Shown here piece after piece: positions 1 to 7,789 of a stretch of 35,722 nucleotides of DNA (positions are counted from its first letter, which is position 1; every line of letters starts with the position of its first letter). A program made the position numbers and the translations under genes. The notes beneath the pieces were generated by a model, which worked only from the letters and a program-made list of their open reading frames with translations, did no database searches and was not told the DNA's origin. The DNA lies in the NCBI GenBank assembly GCA_013204345.1, contig JABMOB010000007.1:1-35722 (forward strand), in the 5' to 3' direction. The stretch comes from Parcubacteria group bacterium. GTDB lineage: Bacteria; Patescibacteriota; Minisyncoccia; Phycocordibacterales; JABMOB01.

Positions 1-56
1 AGAGCAATAGTTTTGTAAACTATAGGTCGTCGGTTCGAATCCGACGGGTGGCTCCA
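1..56 (+). tRNA. tRNA-Thr(UGU), 3' portion
   Basis: The 5' acceptor strand and most of the D arm lie before the window. What remains is the 3' D-stem (2-5), the anticodon stem 7-11/19-23 with loop TTTGTAA and anticodon TGT at 14-16, a five-base variable loop, and a perfect T arm (29-33/41-45, loop TTCGAAT). The acceptor 3' strand is 46-52, the discriminator is T53 and CCA is encoded at 54-56. Anticodon UGU reads ACA, so this is a threonine tRNA. Confidence 0.9.
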
Positions 57-64
57 ATTTTTGG

Positions 65-92
65 AAAAGGTCGGGTGAAATCCAACCTTTTT
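65..92 (+). terminator. Likely intrinsic terminator of the tRNA
   Basis: AAAAGGT (65-71) pairs with ACCTTTT (85-91), extended by GG/CC after one mismatch, and ends in a T run. It starts nine bases after the tRNA CCA end. Confidence 0.55.
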
Positions 93-146
93 AATTTATA
101 GAATTGTAGTAATTTTATATAGTTTTCAATAAAAGAGTTAGTCTGG

Positions 147-152
147 TATAAT
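147..152 (+). promoter_or_regulatory. Extended -10 promoter for the pilus operon
   Basis: TATAAT at 147-152 is preceded by TGG, an extended -10 pattern; no convincing -35 is seen. The expected start of transcription is about 159, only a few bases before the ATG at 163, so the mRNA is probably almost leaderless. Confidence 0.5.
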
Positions 153-162
153 TTTGCTATAT

Positions 163-1896
163 ATGAAAATTGCCGCTGCACAGTTGGAAATTTTACTAGT
201 TGGTTCCAACCTTATTTCTCATAAGGTTTTTACTGATGCGATAAACAAATCCGAAAAAGAGAACATTCCTATTGAGGAATATTTGGTAAATGAAGGAATA
301 ATTTCCGATTTGAATCTGGGCCAATTGATCGCTAACACATTAGGCCAAAGTTACATTAATCTCTCAAGATTAAAAATACCAGAAGAAATTTTGCAAATAA
401 TTCCAGAAGTTGTAGCTCGTTCGCGCGGAGTGATAGCTTTTGCTAAAGACGATAAAAGTGTTTCTCTTGGTATGACTGATCCTGACGATTTAGAAATTAC
501 TAACACGGTTTTTAAGAGAACTGGGTTGTCAGTCAATAGGTTTTTTATTACTACTCTTGATTTTCAGTCCACAGTATCACGTTACAATTCTAGTGCTAAA
601 GATGCATTGGAAAAGATATTGGCCGAATTAAAAGGTGTTTCTTTGTCGAAAATACAAAAAGAAGCAAGTGTTATTAAACTTGTCGATACAATGATGCAAT
701 ATGGACAGCTTAATAATGCGTCAGATGCTCATTTTGATCCCTTGGAAGAATCAGCCGTTTTGCGTTATCGTATCGATGGGATTTTGCACGACATTGTTGA
801 AATTCCAAAAAATATTGTAGAAATGGTAGTCGCCCGAGTCAAAATTTTAGCCAAAATGCGCACCGATGAACAGAGAGCGGCTCAAGATGGTAAATTGACA
901 TTTGCTATGCCTGTTAGTGATAGTGGAAGCAACGCAGAAAAAAAAGAAAGTAAAAAGATTGATGTGCGTGTGTCTATAGTTCCCACCACTCATGGGGAGA
1001 ACATTGTTATGCGATTTCTTTCAATTCAAAATCGAGCGTTGTCTCTTGATGACTTGGGATTCTCTCCTGCAGATGCTGAGAAAGTTAGGCAAGCTATTAA
1101 AAATCCTGTTGGGATGATTTTAGTCACAGGACCGACTGGAAGCGGTAAGACAACAACTCTTTATGGTGTTTTAAAAATTCTTAACAAACGTGAAGTTAAT
1201 ATTGCTACAGTTGAAGATCCGGTAGAGTATGCCATTGAAGGTATTACTCAAATTCAAGTTAATCCAAAAACTGATCTAACATTTGCTAATGGGCTTCGTT
1301 CTATTGTTCGTCAAGATCCAAACATTATTATGGTTGGTGAAATTCGTGACCATGAAACTGCTGACATCGCTGTTAATTCTGCTATGACTGGCCACCTTGT
1401 TCTTTCTACTTTGCATACCAATAACGCCGCCACTACTTTGCCAAGACTTCTGGATATGGGTATTGAGCCATTTTTAATTGCTTCAACTATCAATATTGCC
1501 GTTGCTCAACGTTTGGTTAGAAAAGTTTGTGAAAACTGTCGTGAGTCTTATATATATTCTGATGATGAAAAATTGTTGATTGAAACTTTGCCGCGTTTAA
1601 AAAATTCTTTGGTTAAACGTGTTGGGGAAGATCTTTCCACCCTCCGTCTTTATAAAGGAAAAGGTTGTAAGGTTTGTGAAAATACTGGCTATGTTGGGCG
1701 TATTGGTGTTTTTGAGATTTTATCTATGAGCTCGAAAATAAAGGCCGCTATTTTAAATCGAGCATCTAGTCAGGAAATTGAAACTATTGCTGAGTCTGAG
1801 GGTATGACTCCAATGTTTGAAGATGGTATTGAAAAAGTGCTAAAAGGGATTACCACAATAACAGAATTGCTTCGTGTAGCAAGTAGTGAGTATTAA
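163..1896 (+). CDS. pilB: Type IV pilus extension ATPase PilB (GspE family)
   Basis: A cytoplasmic hexameric ATPase that powers pilus or pseudopilus assembly. It has an N-terminal MshEN/T2SSE_N-like domain over roughly the first 150 residues. The GspE ATPase core has Walker A GPTGSGKTT at 1129-1155 and the Walker B region NIIMVGEIRD at 1321-1350. A C-terminal tetracysteine zinc motif has CENC at 1528-1539 and CKVC at 1666-1677. About 577 residues is the usual family length. An in-frame TTG at 154 would add three residues, but the ATG at 163 fits the TATAAT at 147 better. It is first in the pilus cluster, with pilC following almost directly. The family call is secure; whether the machine is a type IV pilus or a related pseudopilus rests on the neighbours. 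Confidence 0.95.
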   Translation: MKIAAAQLEILLVGSNLISHKVFTDAINKSEKENIPIEEYLVNEGIISDLNLGQLIANTLGQSYINLSRLKIPEEILQIIPEVVARSRGVIAFAKDDKSVSLGMTDPDDLEITNTVFKRTGLSVNRFFITTLDFQSTVSRYNSSAKDALEKILAELKGVSLSKIQKEASVIKLVDTMMQYGQLNNASDAHFDPLEESAVLRYRIDGILHDIVEIPKNIVEMVVARVKILAKMRTDEQRAAQDGKLTFAMPVSDSGSNAEKKESKKIDVRVSIVPTTHGENIVMRFLSIQNRALSLDDLGFSPADAEKVRQAIKNPVGMILVTGPTGSGKTTTLYGVLKILNKREVNIATVEDPVEYAIEGITQIQVNPKTDLTFANGLRSIVRQDPNIIMVGEIRDHETADIAVNSAMTGHLVLSTLHTNNAATTLPRLLDMGIEPFLIASTINIAVAQRLVRKVCENCRESYIYSDDEKLLIETLPRLKNSLVKRVGEDLSTLRLYKGKGCKVCENTGYVGRIGVFEILSMSSKIKAAILNRASSQEIETIAESEGMTPMFEDGIEKVLKGITTITELLRVASSEY

Positions 1897-1900
1897 TTGT

Positions 1901-2989
1901 ATGTTGAAAAACAAAACAAAAAAAAGTGCTTTCAATATAGAAATAAATATCGGCGGTTTTAGTCTAACTGAGAAAGTATTGTTTGCAAAAAATATGGCGG
2001 TAATGATTAAGTCAGGGCTCACTATTAGTGATGCGTTGGATATTACAGCCGACTCAATGTCCGGAAAATTTAAAAAGATTATCAAAAGGATTCAGGAATC
2101 TGTCGAATCCGGCAACAAATTTAGTGATTCTTTAAAAGAATATCCAAAAATTTTTCCACCTCTTTTTATAAGTGCGGTTTTTGCTGGAGAAACTTCTGGA
2201 TCGCTTGAAGAAAATCTAGAACATGCATCTGAACAAATGCGCAAAGAAAAGGAATTGTCCGGAAAGATAAAAGGGGCAATGCTGTATCCAATAGTGGTTC
2301 TTATCGCTACTTTTGCTTTAGGTATGGCCATCTCCTTTTTTGTTTTACCACAAATCACTCCTCTTTTTGAGGGATTAAATGTAAAGCTTCCAGTCACTAC
2401 TCGCGGATTAATCTGGTTTTCTCATTTGGTTCAAAATCATGGTTTTATTTTATTCGGAGGCGCTATCATCTTTTTGGTTGGTCTTGTTTATATAACTAGG
2501 CAAAAATTTTCTTACCCGACTACTCATTGGTTATTATTGAATTCTCCAGTAATCAAACAACTTGTTAGAAATGCCAATATTGCTAGATTTTGTCGAACCC
2601 TCGGTACACTTCTTAAAAGTGGTTTAACAATAAGTGAAGCTGTTGGCATAACAAACTCATCACTTGATAATTATTATTATAAAAAAGCGGTTTCAGATGT
2701 GGCCGACCGACTCGGGTCTGGGACTCCACTTTCCGAACATCTTAAGAGGCATGAAAATCTTTTTCCAAAATTAGTTACTCGTATGATTCATGTTGGAGAG
2801 CAGTCGGGTAAATTGGAAGATTCACTATACTATTTAGCTAGTTTCTATGAAGAAGAAGTAGATAATAGTGCCAAAACGATGGCTACTGCTATCGAGCCAG
2901 TGCTTTTAATTGGAATTGGATTAGTCGTAGGATTTCTAGCTCTGTCTATTATCACTCCTATTTATAGTATAACTGGTAACCTAAAGTAG
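1901..2989 (+). CDS. pilC: Type IV pilus inner-membrane platform protein PilC (GspF family)
   Basis: This polytopic membrane protein is the platform on which PilB acts. Two repeated GspF domains are visible, the first opening near KVLFAKNMAVMIKSGLT and the second near RFCRTLGTLLKSGLTISEAV. Hydrophobic segments lie in the middle (two) and at the C-terminus (one), as is usual. At about 362 residues it is shorter than the roughly 400 of typical PilC. The ATG at 1901, four bases after the pilB stop, is preferred; a GTG at 1886 in the same frame would overlap pilB. Its TAG stop (2987-2989) is part of a TAG-rich repeat array that begins the next insertion. Confidence 0.93.
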   Translation: MLKNKTKKSAFNIEINIGGFSLTEKVLFAKNMAVMIKSGLTISDALDITADSMSGKFKKIIKRIQESVESGNKFSDSLKEYPKIFPPLFISAVFAGETSGSLEENLEHASEQMRKEKELSGKIKGAMLYPIVVLIATFALGMAISFFVLPQITPLFEGLNVKLPVTTRGLIWFSHLVQNHGFILFGGAIIFLVGLVYITRQKFSYPTTHWLLLNSPVIKQLVRNANIARFCRTLGTLLKSGLTISEAVGITNSSLDNYYYKKAVSDVADRLGSGTPLSEHLKRHENLFPKLVTRMIHVGEQSGKLEDSLYYLASFYEEEVDNSAKTMATAIEPVLLIGIGLVVGFLALSIITPIYSITGNLK

Positions 2990-3020
2990 GTAGTAGAGCA
3001 GTAGGGGGTAGGTAGTAGGA
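2986..3020 (+). repeat. Degenerate GTAGTAG-type array, left flank of the S23-like gene
   Basis: A purine-rich array of about five units, mostly 7 bp and ending in TAG (for example GTAGTAG and GGGGTAG), begins inside the pilC stop codon. It resembles the reverse complement of the CTACAAC array on the other side of the small gene, so the gene sits between imprecise inverted arrays. Confidence 0.7.
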
Positions 3021-3028
3021 AATTTAAA

Positions 3029-3394
3029 ATGGATAATGTAAAAATAGAATCATATAAAGATTTAATTGTCTGGCAAAAAGCAGTAGAGCTTGTGACCGCT
3101 ATATACAAATTAACAGATCAGTTTCCGAGAGAAGAGATATATGGGCTGACTTCTCAAATGCGTAGATCTTCAGTTTCGATCCCATCAAATATTGCAGAAG
3201 GAAAAAGACGCGGAACTCAAAAGGATTATAGACAGTTTTTAATAATCGCATTTGGTTCTGGGTCTGAACTTGAAACACAATTATTGATTGCTAGAAATCT
3301 TGCTTTCATAAATAGTAAAGATACTAAGGAAGTTGACAGACTACTTGATGAAATAATGCGTATGTTAAATGTTTTAATTGCTAAGCTCAAATGA
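3029..3394 (+). CDS. Four-helix-bundle protein (S23 / Avd-like family)
   Basis: A 121-residue, wholly helical small protein of the family first known from intervening sequences in 23S rRNA (TIGR02436) and related in fold to Avd, the accessory protein of diversity-generating retroelements. Family marks are WQKAVEL near residue 15, SSVSIPSNIAEG at 47-58 and SELETQLL at 79-86. Here it is in neither an rRNA gene nor a visible retroelement: it lies between pilC and a prepilin gene, on the same strand, flanked by heptamer arrays. Its stop TGA (3392-3394) overlaps an ATG at 3391 that looks like the original prepilin start. No reverse transcriptase is seen in the window. The molecular role of orphan members is not settled. 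Confidence 0.88.
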   Translation: MDNVKIESYKDLIVWQKAVELVTAIYKLTDQFPREEIYGLTSQMRRSSVSIPSNIAEGKRRGTQKDYRQFLIIAFGSGSELETQLLIARNLAFINSKDTKEVDRLLDEIMRMLNVLIAKLK

Positions 3395-3400
3395 AAAAAT

Positions 3401-3442
3401 CTACAACCTACAACCTACAACCTACAACCTACTCCCTATAAT
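3401..3442 (+). repeat. CTACAAC heptamer tandem array in the prepilin leader
   Basis: Four exact CTACAAC units (3401-3428) are followed by two variants, CTACTCC and CTATAAT. The array lies between the ATG at 3391 and the prepilin cleavage site. Because 7 is not a multiple of 3, each gain or loss of a unit changes the frame of the downstream pilin. Confidence 0.95.
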
Positions 3443-3454
3443 CAAGGTTTTACC

Positions 3455-3880
3455 TTGATTGAGTTATTGATCGTCATCGGTATAACTACCATTTTAGCCG
3501 GCGTGTCTTCTGTGGTATATGGGAACCTTCAAGTTTCTTCCCAACTCAACGAAACTTCAGCCCAGATTACTCAAAACCTACGTATCGCTCGCGAACAAAG
3601 CAGTTCAGGTTTAAATAATATTGCTCATGGGGTGGAATTTACTTCATCGCAATACACTATTTATCAAGGAGCTTCATACGCTACACGAGATTCTTCTTAT
3701 GATCGTGTTTATTCACTTCCTTCAGCTGTCACTTTATCTACAACTCTGACTGGCGATGAAGTTCTTTTTTCCAAGGGTGTAGGGATCCCGAGTACAACAG
3801 GCACGATTACCATTACACATTCAGTTAATGGTTCAAAAACAATTTCTGTTAATAATCAGGGTATTATCCTTGAGCAATAA
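3455..3880 (+). CDS. GspH/FimT-like pseudopilin, start codon out of frame
   Basis: A minor pilin or pseudopilin of about 140 residues. The class III cleavage motif QG-FTLIELLIVIG is read at 3443-3481 and leads into the hydrophobic assembly helix; the rest is a small beta-rich domain typical of the GspH/FimT group. The nominal start, TTG at 3455, falls inside the helix after the cleavage site and cannot give a processable prepilin. The in-frame stretch upstream back to the TGA at 3392 contains no ATG, GTG or TTG. The likely original start is the ATG at 3391, overlapping the preceding stop as ATGA, but it is one base out of frame. Loss of one 7-bp unit would restore an uninterrupted prepilin. 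It may be phase-variable, frameshifted, or damaged by the insertion. The 3' end overlaps the next start by one base. Confidence 0.8.
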   Translation: MIELLIVIGITTILAGVSSVVYGNLQVSSQLNETSAQITQNLRIAREQSSSGLNNIAHGVEFTSSQYTIYQGASYATRDSSYDRVYSLPSAVTLSTTLTGDEVLFSKGVGIPSTTGTITITHSVNGSKTISVNNQGIILEQ

Positions 3881-6450
3881 TGATTAAAAAAATAAATTTA
3901 CAAAAAGGACAATCACTTATTGAAGTTATTGTGGCGATGGCTATTTTTGCCATTATGTCTGGAGCAATTATGAGTGTGACTCTCGGTAGTCTAAATGGTC
4001 TAACCCAAGGCGGAGAAGAAACTGAAGCCAAAGCTTTGACACAGGAGGGAATGGAAGCAATTCGTTCGGTGCGTGATGATGCGTGGAATAATCTTGTTTA
4101 TAGCCCAGCTTCAGTAGCAACAAGTAGTAACGCTTGGTTTATTTCAGAGGACGTTTCAGAGCTTATCAATAATAAATATACTCGCATCATTACAATTTCT
4201 AATGTTTGTCGTGATGGAAGTAATAATATCGCAACTTGTCCCGCAACGTATATTGATCCACATACCAAATTTGCTTCTACTACCGTAAGTTGGTCACCAA
4301 GAAATGGGGCAACAAATATAGTAGAACAGTTTGGTTTTATTAGTAATTGGGATTCATATGATTGGACACAAACTGATTGGTCTGGGGGGAACGGACAAAC
4401 GAATTGGTCTTCTGATACCAAATACGATACAGATGACAGTAAGATTGATGTTACAACATCTGGGGAAGTGAAGTTAGCTACAGTTAGTTCAATCCCGTTA
4501 GTTAAAGACTCAGATTTTGAAGGTTCAACAAATACTAGTTATGATTGGCCATTTACGACAGCTGGGAATTATACATATGACACAGATGCTATTGAGGTAA
4601 CAGGTGGTGTAGCACGATTAAACAGTAGCGGTGGTGATCCAATTGATGGAAATACCAAAGGAATGTGGCATCTGGACGAGGCTAGTGGAACAGTTGTTGA
4701 TTATTCAGGGAATTCAAATGACCTTTCTAATGTTAAAGGCTCACCTTCCTATAACCAATCTGGTAAATTTAGCACCTCGCTACAATTTAATGCTAATAGT
4801 TCTCGATATATTAATAATGGTCAACAGACCGGATTAGGTATTACTGGTCCAATTACCATTGATGCTTGGGTTTATAAAACTTCTGCAGCAACAACCAATC
4901 AAGCCATTATTTCTAAATGGCGCGAGACTGGTAATAAACGATCTTATGCTCTAATTTTAAATTCAAGTAATAAGTTACAATTTTATCTTTCAAGTAATGG
5001 TTCGAATGCTACCAGTGTTAGTGCGGTAAACCAATTGCCGCTAAATTCCTGGGTACATATAGCAGCTGTTTATGATGGTGTACAAATGTATATTTTTCAA
5101 AATGGAATATTAGAAAACTCTATTGCATATAGTGGGGGTATCTCTGATGAGGCAGCATTCGTTAGTGTTAGTGGGGCTGACAGTTTTGATGGTGGAGATG
5201 CTTTTTTTAATGGCAAAATAGATGAAGCTCGTGTATCTGATATCGCTCGATGGACTGGAGCATTTACAGTACCAAGTGGAGTATACGGAGCAGTTTCGTA
5301 TGCTTCAGATAGTCCTACCATTAATCCTAGTAGTTCTTTTACTGAAACTGATGTTATTAGTTGGGATTCTTTTACTGAAATCGCTACTAAAAATGGCGGA
5401 CAAATATATTATCAGCTCTCTGATGATAGTGGTTCCACTTGGCAGTATTGGGATGGATCCGCTTGGTCAGCTGTCTCTCTGGCTACTGACTATAATACAG
5501 CTACGGATATAAATACAAATATTGGAACCTTTGATGTTACAGCCGAAAAGATATTATTTAAAGCTTTTCTGGAAAGTGATGGTTCTCAACAAGTTCAGTT
5601 GGACAATATTAATATCGGATTTTCTCCAGCTAGTTCCGCTTGGACATTTAATACTTGGAACAAAGGAAGTGGGGAAGTAACACCAACTGGTACCAGACAG
5701 ACTTCAGGCGGGAATCCCACTGGATATGCTGATATAGATATTCCGTCAAATGCTAAAAATGATGAAGTTGGAGGATTTTGGCAACAAACAATTGAGGTCG
5801 CTAATAACGGAGACACTTTAACTTGTGAATTAGATTGGAAAGTTTTTGATTGGGTAGCTGCTGATGGTGTTGATGATAGTCAGTTGTACGTTTTCTTAGA
5901 TTCAACAAGTGGGGATCCATCAATTGGTACTGAGATTTGGTCATCCGGTATCTTATCCGGCACATCAGGTTGGACAGGTGTTTCGTTTGATTGCTCAGCC
6001 GCAGCCTCAACTGCTGGAACATATTATATAAAGATTGCTCAATGGCTAGATACCGCTAATGCTCAAGATACTGGACCAATTACAATTGGATATGATGATG
6101 TCGGAATTAACTCTTCGGCTTCGGCATATCAAACTTCTGGTTCATTTGTTTCTTCCGCTTTTGATATGAGTGACGCTTCTCCGGTTCAAGTTATAGAATG
6201 GGATGAGACTAAGCCAGCTAATACAGATATACAAGTACAAGTTCGAACGGCACCAGACTCCGGTGGCTCACATGGAACCTGGACTGATTGGTTCGGTATA
6301 AGTGGGGCTAGTACCTTCTTCAGTAATCATTTTGGATCTTTGATACCGATAGATTTGAATGGTAATCAGTGGGTGCAATATCGGGTTGATCTGTCGGGAG
6401 ACGGATCAGATACCCCTATTTTAGAAGAGATTAGAGTGAATTATAAATAA
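3880..6450 (+). CDS. Large prepilin-like surface protein with LamG domain
   Basis: An 856-residue protein with a prepilin N-terminus: short basic leader, cleavage site KG-QSLIEV around residues 9-16, then a hydrophobic helix. Residues of about 261-465 form a LamG / concanavalin A-like lectin domain, with the typical GMWHLDE opening and a closing GKIDEARVSD segment. The remainder is rich in Ser, Thr, Gly, Asp and aromatic residues and looks like further extracellular beta-sandwich modules. It is probably exported and mounted on the pilus as an adhesin or tip subunit; sugar or host-surface binding is inferred from the fold only. Its ATG overlaps the preceding stop (TAATG), implying coupled translation. 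No basic C-terminal anchor is seen. Confidence 0.85.
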   Translation: MIKKINLQKGQSLIEVIVAMAIFAIMSGAIMSVTLGSLNGLTQGGEETEAKALTQEGMEAIRSVRDDAWNNLVYSPASVATSSNAWFISEDVSELINNKYTRIITISNVCRDGSNNIATCPATYIDPHTKFASTTVSWSPRNGATNIVEQFGFISNWDSYDWTQTDWSGGNGQTNWSSDTKYDTDDSKIDVTTSGEVKLATVSSIPLVKDSDFEGSTNTSYDWPFTTAGNYTYDTDAIEVTGGVARLNSSGGDPIDGNTKGMWHLDEASGTVVDYSGNSNDLSNVKGSPSYNQSGKFSTSLQFNANSSRYINNGQQTGLGITGPITIDAWVYKTSAATTNQAIISKWRETGNKRSYALILNSSNKLQFYLSSNGSNATSVSAVNQLPLNSWVHIAAVYDGVQMYIFQNGILENSIAYSGGISDEAAFVSVSGADSFDGGDAFFNGKIDEARVSDIARWTGAFTVPSGVYGAVSYASDSPTINPSSSFTETDVISWDSFTEIATKNGGQIYYQLSDDSGSTWQYWDGSAWSAVSLATDYNTATDINTNIGTFDVTAEKILFKAFLESDGSQQVQLDNINIGFSPASSAWTFNTWNKGSGEVTPTGTRQTSGGNPTGYADIDIPSNAKNDEVGGFWQQTIEVANNGDTLTCELDWKVFDWVAADGVDDSQLYVFLDSTSGDPSIGTEIWSSGILSGTSGWTGVSFDCSAAASTAGTYYIKIAQWLDTANAQDTGPITIGYDDVGINSSASAYQTSGSFVSSAFDMSDASPVQVIEWDETKPANTDIQVQVRTAPDSGGSHGTWTDWFGISGASTFFSNHFGSLIPIDLNGNQWVQYRVDLSGDGSDTPILEEIRVNYK

Positions 6451-6452
6451 TA

Positions 6453-6498
6453 TCCGCAGATATCACGCAGATTTAATACGCGGATCAAACGCAGAAAT
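6453..6498 (+). repeat. CGCAGAT-type degenerate array upstream of GxxExxY gene
   Basis: Four imperfect units built on CGCAGAT or CGCGGAT, spaced about 11 bases apart, fill the gap between the LamG prepilin and the GxxExxY fragment. From general familiarity, arrays like this often accompany GxxExxY genes; no matching downstream array remains here. Confidence 0.7.
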
Positions 6499-6500
6499 AT

Positions 6501-6692
6501 ATGAAAGAATTATTATACAATAACATAACTTACGATATCCGAGGCGCTTGTTTTTCTGTATACAAGGAATTTGGTGGGGCTTTTAAAGAAAAAGTAATTG
6601 AAAGGTCACTGATTTTAGAACTTAAAAAGCGTAAGCATTCAATAGAGTCTCAAAAGAGAATTGATATCTATTATTTAAATGAAGCTGGTTGA
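6501..6692 (+). pseudogene. GxxExxY family protein, 3'-truncated
   Basis: Sixty-three codons match the N-terminal half of the GxxExxY family (usually about 120-130 residues), which is thought to have a nuclease-like fold and has no settled function. The opening LLYNNITYDIRGACFSVYKEFG and the segment SQKRIDIYYLNE are typical. The name-giving motif reads A27xxExxI33 here instead of GxxExxY. The match ends near 6676, exactly where CheA-like sequence begins in another frame, and a TGA follows at once. The C-terminal half with its catalytic-looking segment is gone. The simplest reading is a deletion joining this gene to the middle of cheA, or an assembly join at a multicopy repeat. Confidence 0.75.
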
Positions 6693-7782
6693 ATTAGCTA
6701 AGAAGGATGAGTCACTTGGCTCACTTGCCGACCATCTTGATCGCCTTGTGTCGGATCTTCAGTTTCAGGTAATGCAAGCACGTTTAGTGCCTGTGGAACA
6801 GATTTTTGCTAGATTTCCTAGGTTGGTGAGAGATACGGCAATGCAGATGAAAAAAGAAGTTAATTTTCAAATTATTGGTGGTGAAATTGAACTCGACAGA
6901 ACTATCGTTGATAAGTTGGCTGAACCGTTGGTACATTTGCTTAAAAATGCTGTTGATCATGGGGTGGGGCAAAAAGGAACGATTACATTAAAAGCATCAA
7001 GAGAAAAAGAGTTTGCGATTATTACTGTTGAAAATGATGGTAAGAATATTGATTGGGAAAAAATTAGAAACACTGCCGTATCGCGCGGTATCATCAATTC
7101 CGAAATAGCTTCTAGGTTGGATAAAGCCGGACTAATGGAATTATTATATGTTGGTAGATTGTCTACAAAAGAGGAGGTAACCGAGACTTCAGGTCGGGGT
7201 ATTGGGATGAGTGTGGTAAAAAGCTTTGCAGAACAAAATGGTGGGCGCTTACAAGTTGAGTCACCACTACTTACCGGTGGGACTCGCTTTACACTAGAAT
7301 TACCATTATCTATGGCTATTATCAATTCACTTTTGATGGAGGTAGACAGTAAATTATTCGCCATACCATTCTCTGTTATTGATCGATCTGTTAGAATTAC
7401 TTCGGACGATATAAAAAGTATGGGAGATCAGGATGTGGCTATTGTCGGAGAACAAAATGTTCCACTGGTTTATTTATCAAAATTATTTGCTAAAACTCAG
7501 GTGGTGATCGGGGTAGAAAAAATCATCACAGAAAAAACAGATAAAAAAATTAATTCTGTTTTGGCTGTGTTATTAAAACGAGGATCTGAAACGGTGGGGT
7601 TGGTAGTTGATGCTCTGCATGATAAATTGGAAATAATCGTCAAACCTCTTCCGTCAGTATTAAAAAAAACCAAGGGATTTTCTGGGTCGACTATTCTTGG
7701 TGATGGACAGGCAATTCTTATTGTTGATGCAGTTTCACTTTTAGAAGACTCTGCTCGTTTAGTTAGGACAAATAATTTATAA
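6679..7782 (+). CDS. cheA: Chemotaxis histidine kinase CheA, N-terminally truncated
   Basis: The 367 residues match the C-terminal part of CheA. They cover the second half of the P3 dimerisation helices (LADHLDRLVSDLQ, then RLVPVEQIFARFPRLVRD), the P4 ATPase domain (N-box HLLKNAVDHGV, G2 box GRGIGMSVVK) and the CheW-like P5 domain from about residue 215. The P1 domain with the phosphorylated histidine, any P2 and the first P3 helix are missing, so it cannot act alone as an ordinary CheA. The G1 box reads DGKNID where DGxGID is usual. The ATG at 6679 lies inside the truncated GxxExxY gene. It is either a decayed gene or a fragment that needs a separate P1 partner. Intact cheC and cheD follow. 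Confidence 0.85.
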   Translation: MKLVELAKKDESLGSLADHLDRLVSDLQFQVMQARLVPVEQIFARFPRLVRDTAMQMKKEVNFQIIGGEIELDRTIVDKLAEPLVHLLKNAVDHGVGQKGTITLKASREKEFAIITVENDGKNIDWEKIRNTAVSRGIINSEIASRLDKAGLMELLYVGRLSTKEEVTETSGRGIGMSVVKSFAEQNGGRLQVESPLLTGGTRFTLELPLSMAIINSLLMEVDSKLFAIPFSVIDRSVRITSDDIKSMGDQDVAIVGEQNVPLVYLSKLFAKTQVVIGVEKIITEKTDKKINSVLAVLLKRGSETVGLVVDALHDKLEIIVKPLPSVLKKTKGFSGSTILGDGQAILIVDAVSLLEDSARLVRTNNL

Positions 7783-7789
7783 TTTAAAT

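Noticed and set aside
3029-3394. S23 gene as a true 23S rRNA intervening sequence
   Set aside because: Flanking sequence is pilC and a prepilin gene, with no rRNA.
3029-3880. Diversity-generating retroelement
   Set aside because: An Avd-like gene is present, but there is no reverse transcriptase and no template/variable repeat pair in the window.
6501-7782. GxxExxY-CheA as a genuine fusion protein
   Set aside because: The two parts are in different frames and a TGA ends the first, so no single chain is made.
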